Source: Axinella damicornis (taxonomy: Eukaryota; Porifera; Demospongiae; Axinellida; Axinellidae). Taken from it: 64,000 bases of DNA. The DNA lies in contig OZ007507.1 in assembly GCA_963931865.1 (NCBI GenBank), positions 16,576,681 through 16,640,680 on the forward strand, read 5' to 3'. A program made the position numbers and the translations under genes. Of the stretch, positions 48,101-58,800 are shown piece by piece (the first letter of the stretch is position 1; every line of letters starts with the position of its first letter). The notes beneath the pieces are model-generated. The model was given only the letters and a program-made list of their open reading frames with translations, was not told the origin of the DNA and made no database searches.

Positions 48101-50789
48101 ATGGGATGGGACTGAGGCTGGTTAATGGCATTCCTTGTTTGTCTGCTTTTTCGGGAGTCGATCGGGGTGGCCATCACTAAATCATTTGTAATTTTTGTAA
48201 GAAAATTTTTTGTTTCTAGTTTGTGAGGTTTTTGAGCGCATGGAATGCGTAACTTTCATGATGTCATTTTATTAATTGCCTTGATGGATGTGAACCTTCT
48301 GCTGGGCACTGAGCAGGCTTTGATGCTTCATTCTATTTCCACTACCAAAACTCTAACCTCACTCACAGTATTGGTGGTATATACATGTTCCGCACTGTAG
48401 TTACGTCATGAAAAGAAAGCCACGCCTCCATGATGGCATAGTCACGATAGATCTTGGCAAGAACAGGTTGGTAAAAATTCCTCGCAGCGGTAGTGAGGCA
48501 CCAGATGATGGATTCACAAGGATTCAGCTGATCACCAAGCTCCCAAAATGCTGTAAAAAAGAATGCAACGTGCGTTTGCATGTGAACTGCGCATGCGCAT
48601 TTGGCACGCGTGACCTCTGGTTGCATCAAAATGGCTTCGTGCTAGCAATTCACGGAATCGTAGCTAGCCAGCAGTGCCGTTCTTGCCAGTATGTAGTCAA
48701 AAGGGCCGAAAGGAGCTACTACGACGAAAGCGATGTTGTTCTGTGAGTGAACTAGCTCAGGAAATGCTTTTGTTGTCCAGCTATGCTAGTCAATGATAAA
48801 GAAGAAGAAGAAAGAAAGAAAGAAAGAAAGAAGATGACGAAATCGGAATTTTACGGCGACTTATTACTCGACTCCCGCGTACTCTCAGGTACGTTTGCGA
48901 GTGTTTTTGTGAACTGCTAGGCAGTATCATTCTGTCTGCATGCTTGGTTTGGGGGGTAGTAGCTTCTTTGGCCGTTTTCCTGCTGGTGCATCAGTATGGT
49001 ATTTCGAAATTTCCTTAGCCATCCCTAAATAGAGAACGCTACCGCGTTCTCTGATAGATGCAGGAGCCCATCCTGATTCCAAGGGAAATACTCCTGGTTC
49101 TCATTCTGTTGTTCTACCATAATTGTCAGGGGCCCCACAATTGTGATCGTCGACCATGTGATCTGATCCTCAACACTATTAGTATGTGATCCAAACCTCT
49201 AGCCCATTGTACCTGAACCATGTGATCCCTCAACCATATATGATCCCTCAACCATGTGATCCCTCAACCATATGATCCCTCAACCATATGATCCCTCAAC
49301 CATATGATCCCTCAACCGTATGAACCATATGATCCCTCAACCATATGATCCGTGACGCTCAACCATGTGATGCTCAACCATGTGATGCTCAACCATGTGA
49401 TCGGATCCCATTGTGATCCTCAACCATGTGATCCCCTCACCCGACCCACCATTGCGGCACCATTGTGATCCCAGCAGACCCCCATTGTTAACATCAATAG
49501 CTCAATGTCCTGTGTTCACACTGTAAACACCAGTTCCTTTCTCTGAGCTGCCATACCTATCAATGGCATTACCTGTCCACTAGTGGTCCTCAGCCTTGCC
49601 CCTACATTGTACCAGGGGCATACAGTTGCCATGTCAAATACTTCATACCATATTTGGCATCATCCTTCCATAGTACACTTGTAGCAGCACCATCTTCTGT
49701 GTGATCTAGCTCTGTTAGGTAGAGCTGGGGGACGTGCATTCCATGCTGGTCAGCATTAGATGCTGGAAATGGAATGAAGGATGTACGAAGCACACAAAGC
49801 GATAGCCATCTCATTGTCCACCTATACCATATTGATAGCTCTGCTCCATATGTAATACATTGTTGGGGTCGTGAACTCTCACCTCTGGCGCAACGATATC
49901 AATTGTGTCTGTTTCAGCTGCTGCTCCCTGATTGCATCCACTTCAACTGCTGCTCCCTGATTGCATCCACTTCAACTGCTGCTCCCTGATTGCGTCCACT
50001 TCAATCACCGCTCTCTGATTGCATCCACTTCCGCTGCTGCTCCCTGATCGTGTCCGCTTCAATTACCGCTCTCTGATTGCATCCACTTCCGCTGCTGCCC
50101 CCTGATCGTGCCTGCTTCATCGCCGGTTGTGCCCGCTTCAACCATTATGTACATACTATCCCGTTGTGTCCGCTTGCAGCGCCAGCCGTTCTCAAAGGTT
50201 CCAGCTCTGTCCAATGTTCTTGACGACTCTCGAACATCTCACTTCCGTTACGCACATACAAATGGCATTAAAATCTGCTGATGTCTTTACAATAATTATG
50301 CCATATGTTCCTGATGCCTTGCCTGGCAGATTTAAGATGTTCCATTAGCCTCAGCGAGCACGTCAACACTCATTGTGTGTGACATTGTCCTAGTGCAAGA
50401 TAGCACCAGGGGCCTATGATAGCATAGTGAAAGAGGTATGCATGCAGCTTGAAACTACACCTCGATCTGTGTATGAATGATCTTAGATCAATCGTATACC
50501 AGTATGTGATTTTTCCTCTCTGCATCCACCTGCGCAATAGGTTCCGGAGTATGCAGTACTAGAGAGAACAGTTCCCAGAGCGGTCTCCCTGTCGAGATCC
50601 TCTGCATCTTCAACCCCACCACCTCCCCCTCCCCCATCTGTCCCCCCTCCCCCATCTGTCCCCCCTCCTCCTCCCACGTCCACAATCCCACCCCCACCAC
50701 TGTACAACGAGATCGTGGACCTACCTCGAACATCAGTAGTAGAGAATCAATACATGGAAATTCCAAGTGCCGGTACAACTATTTACTAA
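31829..50789 (+). CDS. receptor B: Ig/FN3 receptor, proline-rich Tyr tail
   Basis: Exons: 31829-31910, 31990-32334, 32430-32717, 32942-33027, 33324-33555, 33963-34316, 36171-36305, 38577-38604, 40595-40709, 43767-43886, 50541-50789. They sum to 2034 bp, in frame, 677 residues. Ectodomain (residues 1-462) as in receptor A. Membrane helix about 470-500 (VAIVAGVVFGVLLIAALIVM), then AKKAQSKT. The tail comes from four exons: EPTKQDLEDG; a segment with VVYDAP (Y546); a segment with EYNIL (Y565) and LYAQL (Y590); and a last exon with PEYAVL (Y599), a PPPPPP-SVPPPP run (SH3/WW-type ligand), YNEI (Y650) and YMEI (Y666). The exon 10/11 join follows phase and splice sites; the last intron is 6.65 kb, so another small exon could be missed. 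A candidate poly(A) signal is at 51545-51550. Confidence 0.78.
34335..34505. repeat. TG dinucleotide microsatellite
   Basis: In intron 6 of receptor B, at the same place as 24961-25149 in receptor A. Confidence 0.95.
34517..36170 (+). other. intron 6 of receptor B, no gene
   Basis: Apart from a TAGCCTCGTTCCC palindrome at 34614-34650, I see no repeat or open frame of interest. Confidence 0.5.
37501..38115. repeat. 22-23-bp satellite (tagcctcattcccggccattcc)
   Basis: About 27 copies of a 22- or 23-bp unit, tagcctcattccc(a)ggcca then ttcc. The unit contains the terminus of the TAGCCTCGTTCCCAGG mobile-element family. It lies in intron 7 of receptor B. Smaller clusters of the same unit occur at 36357-36430. 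Confidence 0.9.
38351..38492. mobile_element. 142-bp hairpin
   Basis: 'acagcagtttgctgagatct' is mirrored by 'agatctcagcaaactgctgt'; 'ccgttactgagcatgtgca' is mirrored nearer the centre. Less than 100 bp upstream of exon 8 of receptor B. Confidence 0.75.
39099..39160. repeat. poly-G tracts
   Basis: Runs of about 32 and 14 G separated by 'atttcaaatttagt'. Confidence 0.9.
40705..41110 (+). repeat. 76-bp array copying a splice donor
   Basis: Five to six units of 76 bp starting at the end of exon 9 of receptor B. Each unit carries 'gagactg/gtacgtccag', a copy of the exon's own last bases and 5' splice site, so about six donor-like sites lie 76 bp apart. Confidence 0.85.
41740..42015. repeat. ~42-bp tandem array
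   Basis: About seven copies of 'gatcctctgctgagtgagct' plus 'gcagtagagggtgagatcac'. In intron 9 of receptor B. Confidence 0.85.
42589..42674. other. intronic block shared by receptors B and C
   Basis: About 86 bp beginning tagttaccatggcaacaggg, roughly 85% identical by eye to 62877-62967 in the corresponding intron of receptor C. The intron around it is otherwise unalignable. It is either a conserved non-coding element or a dispersed repeat. Confidence 0.5.
46090..46975. repeat. CCCCTCC-rich tandem array split by an element
   Basis: Units such as 'cataatgcccctccctccc' and 'accagatgccactcctccc' at 46090-46338 resume at 46850-46975. The interruption is the element at 46340-46845. Confidence 0.75.
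46340..46845. mobile_element. inverted-repeat element within an array
   Basis: 15-bp inverted ends actctttagggtcca/tggaccctaaagagt. The surrounding tandem array continues on both sides, showing that the array is older. No transposase seen. Confidence 0.75.
47107..47678. repeat. 34-bp satellite, ~17 near-identical copies
   Basis: Unit of 34 bp, tgtgcagtgtactgatctca then acactacaacacaa, repeated about 17 times with no difference that I can find. Confidence 0.95.
47964..48216. mobile_element. ~250-bp hairpin element
   Basis: 'aaaattttcttacaaaaatt', 'ggccaccccgatcgactccc' and 'aaggaatgccattaaccaac' are all mirrored in the second half. A degraded relative, with 'cagtcccatcccatcccca' and 'ggcattctccttgtttctta', is at about 52100-52270. 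Confidence 0.8.
49230..49440. repeat. ~16-bp tandem array (atgatccctcaaccat)
   Basis: A dozen or so degenerate copies of 'atgatccctcaaccat' with variants 'gtgatgctcaacc'. Confidence 0.8.
49910..50115 (+). repeat. 29-bp minisatellite array, copy 3
   Basis: Same unit as at 7022 and 7757 (ctgctgctccctgattgcat then ccacttcaa), about seven copies. The 3' flank again has 'tcgaacatctcacttccgtt', close to 'acgaacatcccacttccgtt' after arrays 1 and 2. Confidence 0.8.
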
Positions 50790-52289
50790 ATAACCGCTGT
50801 TTAATTACTGCTGATTATATTATGTCCCGTGATTTCACAATCACTTGAACACTCATTCAGATTGTTTGTGTAATGATTTACCGCACTGATCACTCAATCA
50901 ATGCTGCAGTATAAACTCAATCCAACGCTGCAGTATAATTATAATCACCGATTTGTATTCATATATAGTGCAAGGTACAAATTAAATTTTCATCAAAGAT
51001 GCATGATGATTTCATTCCCAGGACCTAGCTGGTATATACTTATAAATCTAAGACCTGAGAATGTGGCCAGTTCATCACCCGGCCCATGAATCCGTTGCCC
51101 CAAAATTTCTGACAATTAATTCAGTAAAAGTAGTGCCATGAATTGCAGCATGTACACTTGTGTGCTTTGTACCGTCTCATGTTATTCCATACTATGACCT
51201 CAAAATTGTCTCAGAGCCACTCTCTGAAGGCTCAAAATTCCGGGGGGCATGCTCCAGACCCCTACAAATTGCATCGTTAACTAAAGGTCTGCCTCGAGGA
51301 AGTCTAGCATGACTGTCACAAAGATACACACTGCATGGACATTTCCATACTATGACCTCAAAATTTGTCTCAGAGTGCCTCAGGAGTCCGACCCACTCTA
51401 AGAAGGCTAAAAAAATTGGAATATTATGTAACTACACTGAGAGCTAATGTTGCATCATGCATGCCTCTCCTTGCATGTATATTATCATCATGTTCCCTGG
51501 AATGCCAATTACATGTACCTGTGAACTGGCGAAGTGCCAGCTGGAATAAAGGACACGTTCTGTACCCTTGGAGGCATCCATGCAGGCTGGACTTGTTTAG
51601 ATCGAGTGTAGAACACTTCTGGTTTTCAATGGTGGCTTGTTATAGTGTATCAAACATATTAGCCTCATTCCCAGGCCATTCCCACCACCAGTATTTGCTT
51701 GCTTCCAGTATGAAATACACCTGGGAGATCTGATCACATGCAGTGCCATCAATTGACAGATGGTAGACACACGGAGGGCGGTGCTCAACGAAGAATCTTG
51801 ACGTCCTGTAAGTCTTGTATTGTCCGTCCGAGGCTGGATGTCAGAGCGTTCACAAGGTAGACAATCAATACCGTTTGTAGTTCACAATTAATGCTGGGGA
51901 CAGATCGACTATTATAATTGTTGGGCACCACCCCCCATGCGTCTAACCTGACGTCATTGTATGTGACCATAACTCCCTGCAGGCCTTCCCCACCAGTATT
52001 TCATACTGGAAGCAATCAAATTATGCCATGGCGGTGGGAAAATGCCGTTGATCAAGGTATCCATCTCTATGTTGGTAACACTGGTAACCATATGTTACCG
52101 TACTCCGCAACATCAGCTAAGAAACAAGCAATTACTCAGTCCCATCCCATCCCCAAATTCTACATTTAATGGCATTCTCCTTGTTTCTTAGCTTTTTCGA
52201 GCGGTTGAATAATTCCGAATGTGACAGGCCAACACTAAATCCTTTTTAATTTATGTGAGAAAATTTTTTTGCGTCTATTGTATAGAAAT

Positions 52290-52435
52290 TCGTTCCTGGA
52301 CTTTGACTGTAGTTCACAAACATTTTATTTTTCAACGTTTTGATCACCGTCATGTGATCTTCTTCAGGCATACTAAATTTGTTTGCGAACTATCGTCAAA
52401 GTCCAAGAACAAATTTCTATAGAATGGTAACCATG
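52290..52435 (-). mobile_element. possible retroelement terminal fragment
   Basis: Read on the minus strand: 'gcctgaagaagatcacatga' then 'gatcaaaacgttg', a phrase found at the ends of many invertebrate retroelements, between imperfect inverted arms (tatagaaatt...ctttgac). 60590-60640 holds a related minus-strand phrase, 'cttgaagaagaaccagcagg' then 'gtcgaaatg'. No coding part remains. Confidence 0.35.
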
Positions 52436-53935
52436 GTAACCATGGTATTGGTGGAAAGGAGGTAGTTCCCTCTGATCAGTGGAATCATCTCTGTTCCAAT
52501 ACTTGTGATCTAAACATGCACCCTTTGTTTCCATGGTGGATCTGAATGTTACCTGCAGTGAATGACTTTCATGAGCGTTGGATAGGTGTGACTGGAATCA
52601 CAGGAGGCCGACCTGCTTTCAACCAGAACAACCTTTAGCTTCGGTGGTCAGATGGGAACCGGCGTACTCGGGCTGCTAGGAGGGGAGTCGAGAATCGGTA
52701 TGTACGGAGTGGCCCAGACTTGTACTCGATTATTGGGGAGGCGAACACTCAGACCCCAGGCTGAAAAGCAAGTGCTTAGCGAGTGTGCCATCCCGACTTC
52801 CCGCCAAAACTTGCTACAAACTCAGCTTTAAACAAGCTTCCGGTTGCGCGCGCCCCTGGGGGTCAAAGGTCACAGCTGTGTCAACTTCAAGTAAACGAGC
52901 GTGCGCGAGACTTTGGTACCACGTACCGGACTTCAAGCTTATTCGATCGACGACATATGTCGACAAGGGAGGCATGGGAGGAGACTTCTGTGGAAATGGA
53001 CGTGCTCCTGCGACATCACGCAGCGTGATGTGTAGCTCCTCCCCAGCTTAGAAAGCTGGGGAGGAGCCTGCATGGGAACGGGGCTAGTGGTGTGTTCATG
53101 ATGCTAAGATCATCCCTTAGCTACGCAACATAAGGTTGCCTAGATCTCTCTGCGAAAGTTCTCAGATTAGAAACTGTCTGAGAGTACATTTATACTAGCT
53201 TTCTCAGCTGACTGAGCTCAAATGCCATGAGTGGTAGCTACTGAGGGTTTCAGTGACATTCCATCCACACAATGTATACCTGCAGTGTAGCTATTTCGTT
53301 GAAAACTTTACTCTTCATCCTGTAACTTTGGACAAAGGTACAGTTAATGAACACTCATAATGCTAAATTGCATCCATTAAATTCCACTGATTTCGAGGTC
53401 ACATTCCAACTAATTTCCTCTCCATTCAACCAGAAGTGTATACATTTCCGCATGCAATTCCTCTACAAGTAAGGTCATGGTAAGTGCCGGAAGTACATAA
53501 ACTTGTAGCTAGGCACATAATACATGTCATAAATTAATACAAACACATAGTTGTATCTGGAATTACAGTTTAAATTTACACCATAGCTACAACAAACTTG
53601 TTTACTAGTTGCAGAATTCCACTATTAGCTACAGTAGTTCCCACAGGTGCAAGCAGATTCACATTCACACCATGCCCACTAAGTGGAATAATCCACAATC
53701 TTTCCACATCCACAGATTCAATTCCATGCAATGCCATAGTTCACATGCATGATGTGTCCACGGTCTTGGGCTCACTGACTAGCCTCGTTCCCAGGCTCCT
53801 CCGCTAGTGATTGGGAGTTGCATCTGCTGCGCGTGTTGACATCATCCTTTCAATGGGAGTTGTATATGTCCGCTGTTCAGACATGGTTCTTTGTGCTGCT
53901 TGTCTAGTGCCTACATGTACGTAGCTAGATACAAA

Positions 53936-54230
53936 GCAACCCAAAGAGCCACGTCTGAACAGGAGTATCACTGAGATTCTGACAGTCATGCCCTGAGGCT
54001 CACCTGTTGTGTTCAAGAAAGACAGCACATGCATTGGCTATATGTCTTTTGTGTTGACTATCGTAGGCTTACAAAAAACATAATTATAAGGCAACCCAAA
54101 GAGCCACGTCTGAACAGGAGTATCACTGAGATTCTGACAGTCATGCCCTGAGGCTCACCTGTTGTGTTTAAGAAAGACGGCACATGCATTGGCTATATAT
54201 GATTTTGTGTTGACTATCGTAGGCTTACTG
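53936..54230. repeat. 155-bp direct duplication
   Basis: A segment of about 137 bp, starting gcaacccaaagagccacgtc at 53936, is repeated from 54091 with only a few differences. Confidence 0.9.
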
Positions 54231-54858
54231 TAACTCAAACTCAAAACATTCGTAAATGGAGTTGATGGCTTGCATGCAACTGCTGATGTTTGAATTATTG
54301 ATCAGTACTAGTTGAAATGGATCGACGAGACAAAGTGAAGACCAATTAACTCTGTGCATGGTCCTTGACAATTTTGATGTAATACTGTTTGGTGTGTGTG
54401 TAGTGTACCTGGCCATCTATAGCTAGCCTTGTTCCCACGTGGCCTGGGAATGCAGCTGCTGGCCATCATCTTCAGGAACAGATTGACAACTTCCACACGT
54501 TCTCAGTTGCAAATTGTAGCCCTCTTCCAGCACAGAGCAAACTACCTAGCTGGGCCACATCATTAGCTACACTGAAGGAGGGCATTGCTACATGTACTCC
54601 ATGACGGCATGACCCTAAAAGAGTGGTCTGAAGGTATAAATCAGCCATGGTATACCTATACACTCAGTGGCTGGAAGGGGGTGCTGCGAAAGTTTAAATT
54701 TGCTGACCTAAAACATTGGAATTGAACAGGCCAGGCCAATGCATCACATTCCTACTTTGTCTCGTTCCCAGACCTCCCTGGGGATCTGGGAATGAGACTA
54801 ATTCCTATACTCTGAGCTCCTGAGCTCTAAGGTAAAACCAGTACAAAATCTGCCGGGG

Positions 54859-55032
54859 TTTACAATTGAAGGGCTCAGAACCAGAGTGGCCTAACCCACA
54901 AAAATTGAATTAGCCCCCCTAAACTTGAGAATACAAACTGTTAAACACATTATTTTAACAGTATTCTCAAGTTTAGGGGGGTGATTCAATTTTTGTGGGT
55001 TAGGCCATTGGTTCTCAGCCCTTCAATTTAAA
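54859..55032. mobile_element. hairpin element
   Basis: 'caattgaagggctcagaacc' and 'ggcctaacccacaaaaattg' are mirrored in the right half; 'cctaaacttgagaatac' is mirrored around an A/T-rich loop near 54945. Confidence 0.8.
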
Positions 55033-55825
55033 CAAGCACATCAATTTATTTTCCCAACGTATAGCTAGCTAGTGTATTGTTCGCAAAATATCAAACTAAT
55101 AATTGATGTAGAAAGTACCATCATGGCCGCAATATCCTTGTTGAATAGTTTTAGCTGTTCCACAAAAACCTTCGATTCCATGCATTAACTTCTCTTGCAC
55201 AACCACCGGGAATATTGCTTCGTTGTTCTGTTCTGCAGTCTGTTCTATTCCAACTCTCACTTTTTCTTCCAGTCTGTTTAAATTAGCTTTCTCATTTTTT
55301 TGCAAAAGGTGCATGGCAATAGCTAGCTACTTCCAGTTAATGATTGCTTACAGTGTATGTAGCTAAGCGATCAAAAACTGAAGGTTTTTTTCCAATTTTT
55401 GATTGCTTACACAATAGCCTAATATACCCTAACCCATTGCCCTACTTCCTGCCGGACCAATATCCACTTCTTAAAACTTTCGAACGCGACCAACACGCCA
55501 CGCCCATACCGGAAGTGGGCGTGGCTCCGAACTCGTAGCGAATGTAGCTGATGTAGTATAATTATGCTCCTTGGCAGCACTTCAAGGTGCTTATAATGCT
55601 CCTGAATCCTAATTGAACAAAACTGGACTGTAGACTACTCTAGAGTGATAATAACAAGCTAGCTAACACTCCTGAGGATACATACAACACGTGAGGTTAA
55701 TAGCTAATACACGATTGCTTTCGTGACGAGCATTCGTATGGACTCCTAAACTTGTATAAGTGCCCGAGATAGTAATTTGTAAGTAGCGTACCTAACTCAG
55801 TCTTACAGTAAAGTTGAACGTTATC

Positions 55826-58800
55826 ATGATGAAGAGATTTGCCCGGATCTTGCTTGGACTATTCTTGTGGAGTACTGTTGCGGCAGGTAAGCGAGAGTAC
55901 GCAAATGAATATCTTTGTAGCACTTTAATAGCTTGTGGTTGAACGGACGACCCCCGCAGGCAAAATAGTTATACGGGATGCTAAGTGCCACTGTCAGATA
56001 AGGGCAAAAAGTCATTGTAATACGGGGCAAGGTGAACAGAACTTGAAACAATTGTCACGATCGGAGAGAGGCTTGAAGATGTTTTATTCTACCTGCAGCA
56101 CAAATTGTGGAGACTCCTCGCAATCAAACTGTTCCTGTGAACTCGACTGCCAGATTTACTTGCAGACCTGCTGGTTTAGTGGTGTGGCAAATCTATAACA
56201 CCCAGCTTTCATCTGATGAGATAATCAATCTCTTCCAACCCATGCAAATCAGAGTTGTTGGTGAAAATGGATCTGTGCTGCTGGTGAATGCAACCGTGGA
56301 CAACAACGGAACAAGAATCCAATGCCTCACTGGACGAAGTATTATAGCTCTGGATCCAATAGGAACAGCTGCTTTCGTGATAGCGTTTGGTGAGTAAGAT
56401 ATTATGATGCCAGTAATGTCTTGTTATATAAAGCATGCATGACACTGTTTTCCTTTCTTCTCAGTGCGTCCTGATCCTCCCTCCAACCTCACCCTGCTGC
56501 CGGTGGAGCCCTTTACTGTCTCATGGATTCCTCCCTTTTCTCTGCCAGGAGTGAACATTAGCTATTTCGTAACTGTAACCAACCTGAATACCACGAATGT
56601 CTCACAATCTGGAGAACTGAGGACACCGAACTTCACCTTCACTGCTACAGAGGACAGCTCTCCATGTGATGTCTATCAGTTCACAGTAACGGCCCTTAAT
56701 GCGGAAGGAATGAGTGACCCGACTGACACCCTCACTGCTATGCTGCCATCATGTGGGTTATCTGAACAATCACGAGTAACTAGATACTTCGTTTAGTAAG
56801 CTCAGTACCTAACTATATCCCCCCCCCCCCCCTTCCGCTGCTTGGGAATGCTTGGTGGAATGATGTTAGTGACTATATAGAGCATGAAGAAATGATAAAT
56901 TATGGTTTAATCAATCTCCAAGTCCAGCTTTATAGGGTGGAACACTGCACCAAATACTTACTCAAACAACCATAGAATTGTTACATACCTCTGCATGTAA
57001 ATGTTGCTACGAGGATCCACACTCGATACTTGTGCACCAACAATGTGACTTGAGGATATCCTGTTGCATGTAATAATTATGATACTGGAACCTAATTACT
57101 GTAAAATTTGATCAGAGGTGGACCAATGCACAATCATATATGACATTCCCGTAGCACACAATAATTGTTGGCAATACATGTACATACACACATTTCTGAA
57201 AATTGGAATGCTCATTGCAACTTGATTTTGCAATTAAAATTTTCTTGCATTACTCATCCTCTGTAATACATTATTAATGTTCCATTCAGTGCCTGGCGTA
57301 GTGAGTGGTGTGAACGTCACATTGGAGATTTCCGGGAACGATACTCAGATCGAGATCACATTTGAGGTTAGGAACACTGCTGACATGCGCTGCATGAAAT
57401 GATGGATGCATTTACGAGTACCGTTCTATTATTGTATGCCATATATGTAGCCTGCCAGGTCGTGTAGTGGCTATCCAGTAACGCACTACAACCTGACCAT
57501 TGAGAGCAGCAGCACAAACCAGCCAGCAGTGATGCTAGGACCTTACTTGCCAACAGGATCAACTAATGTTTCAAAGATCAATGTTATGTTGAATTCGTCT
57601 GATGGCATAATATTATACCAAAACATCCGGTACCACTTTCAAGTTTTAGCAGTCAACAGCGTTGGGAGGAGTACCTCACCTGGGATGGAGTTCTGTAAGT
57701 GGACTACATAAATCTGTTTGGTATGTGTTCCAAGTGTACTAGCAAAGAGTGAGCCTCGTGAGCCTCGTTCCCAGGCCATGTGGGCCTGGGAATGAGACTA
57801 AGAGTGAGTGTTCCAGGACTGGGAATGAGACTAAGAGTGAGTGTTCCAGGACTGGGAATGAGACTAAGAGTGAGTGTTCCAGGACTGGGAATGAGACTAA
57901 GAGTGAGTGTTCCAGGACTGGGAATGAGACTAAGAGTGAGTGTTCCAGGACTGGGAATGAGACTAAGAGTGAGTGTTCCAGGACTGGGAATGAGCTAGGT
58001 TATAATATGGTAATAGATGTATGATTAGCCTCGATTGCAGCGACCATATAAGTCTTAGCCATATTATAGTGTATGTGAAATACACATCCTTTTCTATCTC
58101 TGTAGATACAACAGATGTGCAGTTAGCAGAGGTTCAGTTCGATATAAACAGGACTGTTATTGTGACATGCCACTTTGCTGAGGGGTCCCAGGCATTAGGC
58201 TGCCATGTGCTACTGAGTTTCTTCAATGGTTCTGAATCCCTGAACATTTCTAGACATAATGAATCGTTTGTGCAACAGGAGGTTGTGTCCGACTTCCCAG
58301 TCTATTGCAATCAGTCAGAGATTAGTGTGTATGACTGGGAGGCTGATGGCACAATCGGAGAACTACCCATCCCTGTGGAAACATCATTTTCAGACGGAGT
58401 TTCAAATCAAAGTTGTGGGACAGTTAACATCCTTGGCACTAGATCCACCCAGCCCTCAACACTAGGTATGACATGAATGTGCTACAAATCTATCCATTCA
58501 CATAATTAGAGGTGCTCGGCAGAGCACATACCCCGAGTGCTACTTTGACTTGACAGCTATAGGCCTACCGCCGATTATGCATACAGCATGCACGATGAGC
58601 TAGTTACAGCAATGTCAGCATGCAGAATGAGATACCGTAAGTTAGAAATAGCCCCTGCTGCGCATGCACACAAGGTAATTATATAGGAATTGTCTCCACA
58701 AATGGTTGTACATATATTACATGCATATAGACTGTGATTGTAGCAATGAACATGTGTCCTGTAGCTACCCCCTCATACCCCGAGGCCTATATACTCAGTT

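Larger units (their letters stand above)
43887..50540 (+). other. intron 10 of receptor B, repeat-rich
   Basis: Between the exon ending QLYAQLHE and the last exon. Holds the arrays and elements at 46090, 46340, 47107, 47964, 49230 and 49910. A 112-codon frame at 48408-48746 shows no domain I recognise. Confidence 0.55.
50790..55825. other. intergenic, no gene between receptors B and C
   Basis: Contains repeats only: a duplicated phrase 'ccatactatgacctcaaaat' (51188, 51347), the degraded hairpin at 52100-52270, an inverted pair at 52290-52435, a short hairpin at 53030-53060, a direct duplication at 53936-54230 and a hairpin at 54859-55032. Confidence 0.6.

Noticed and set aside
48408..48746. 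112-codon frame with several cysteines
   Set aside because: No recognisable domain, no homologue in the window, inside an intron of receptor B, and no splice context fitting the receptor's reading phase.
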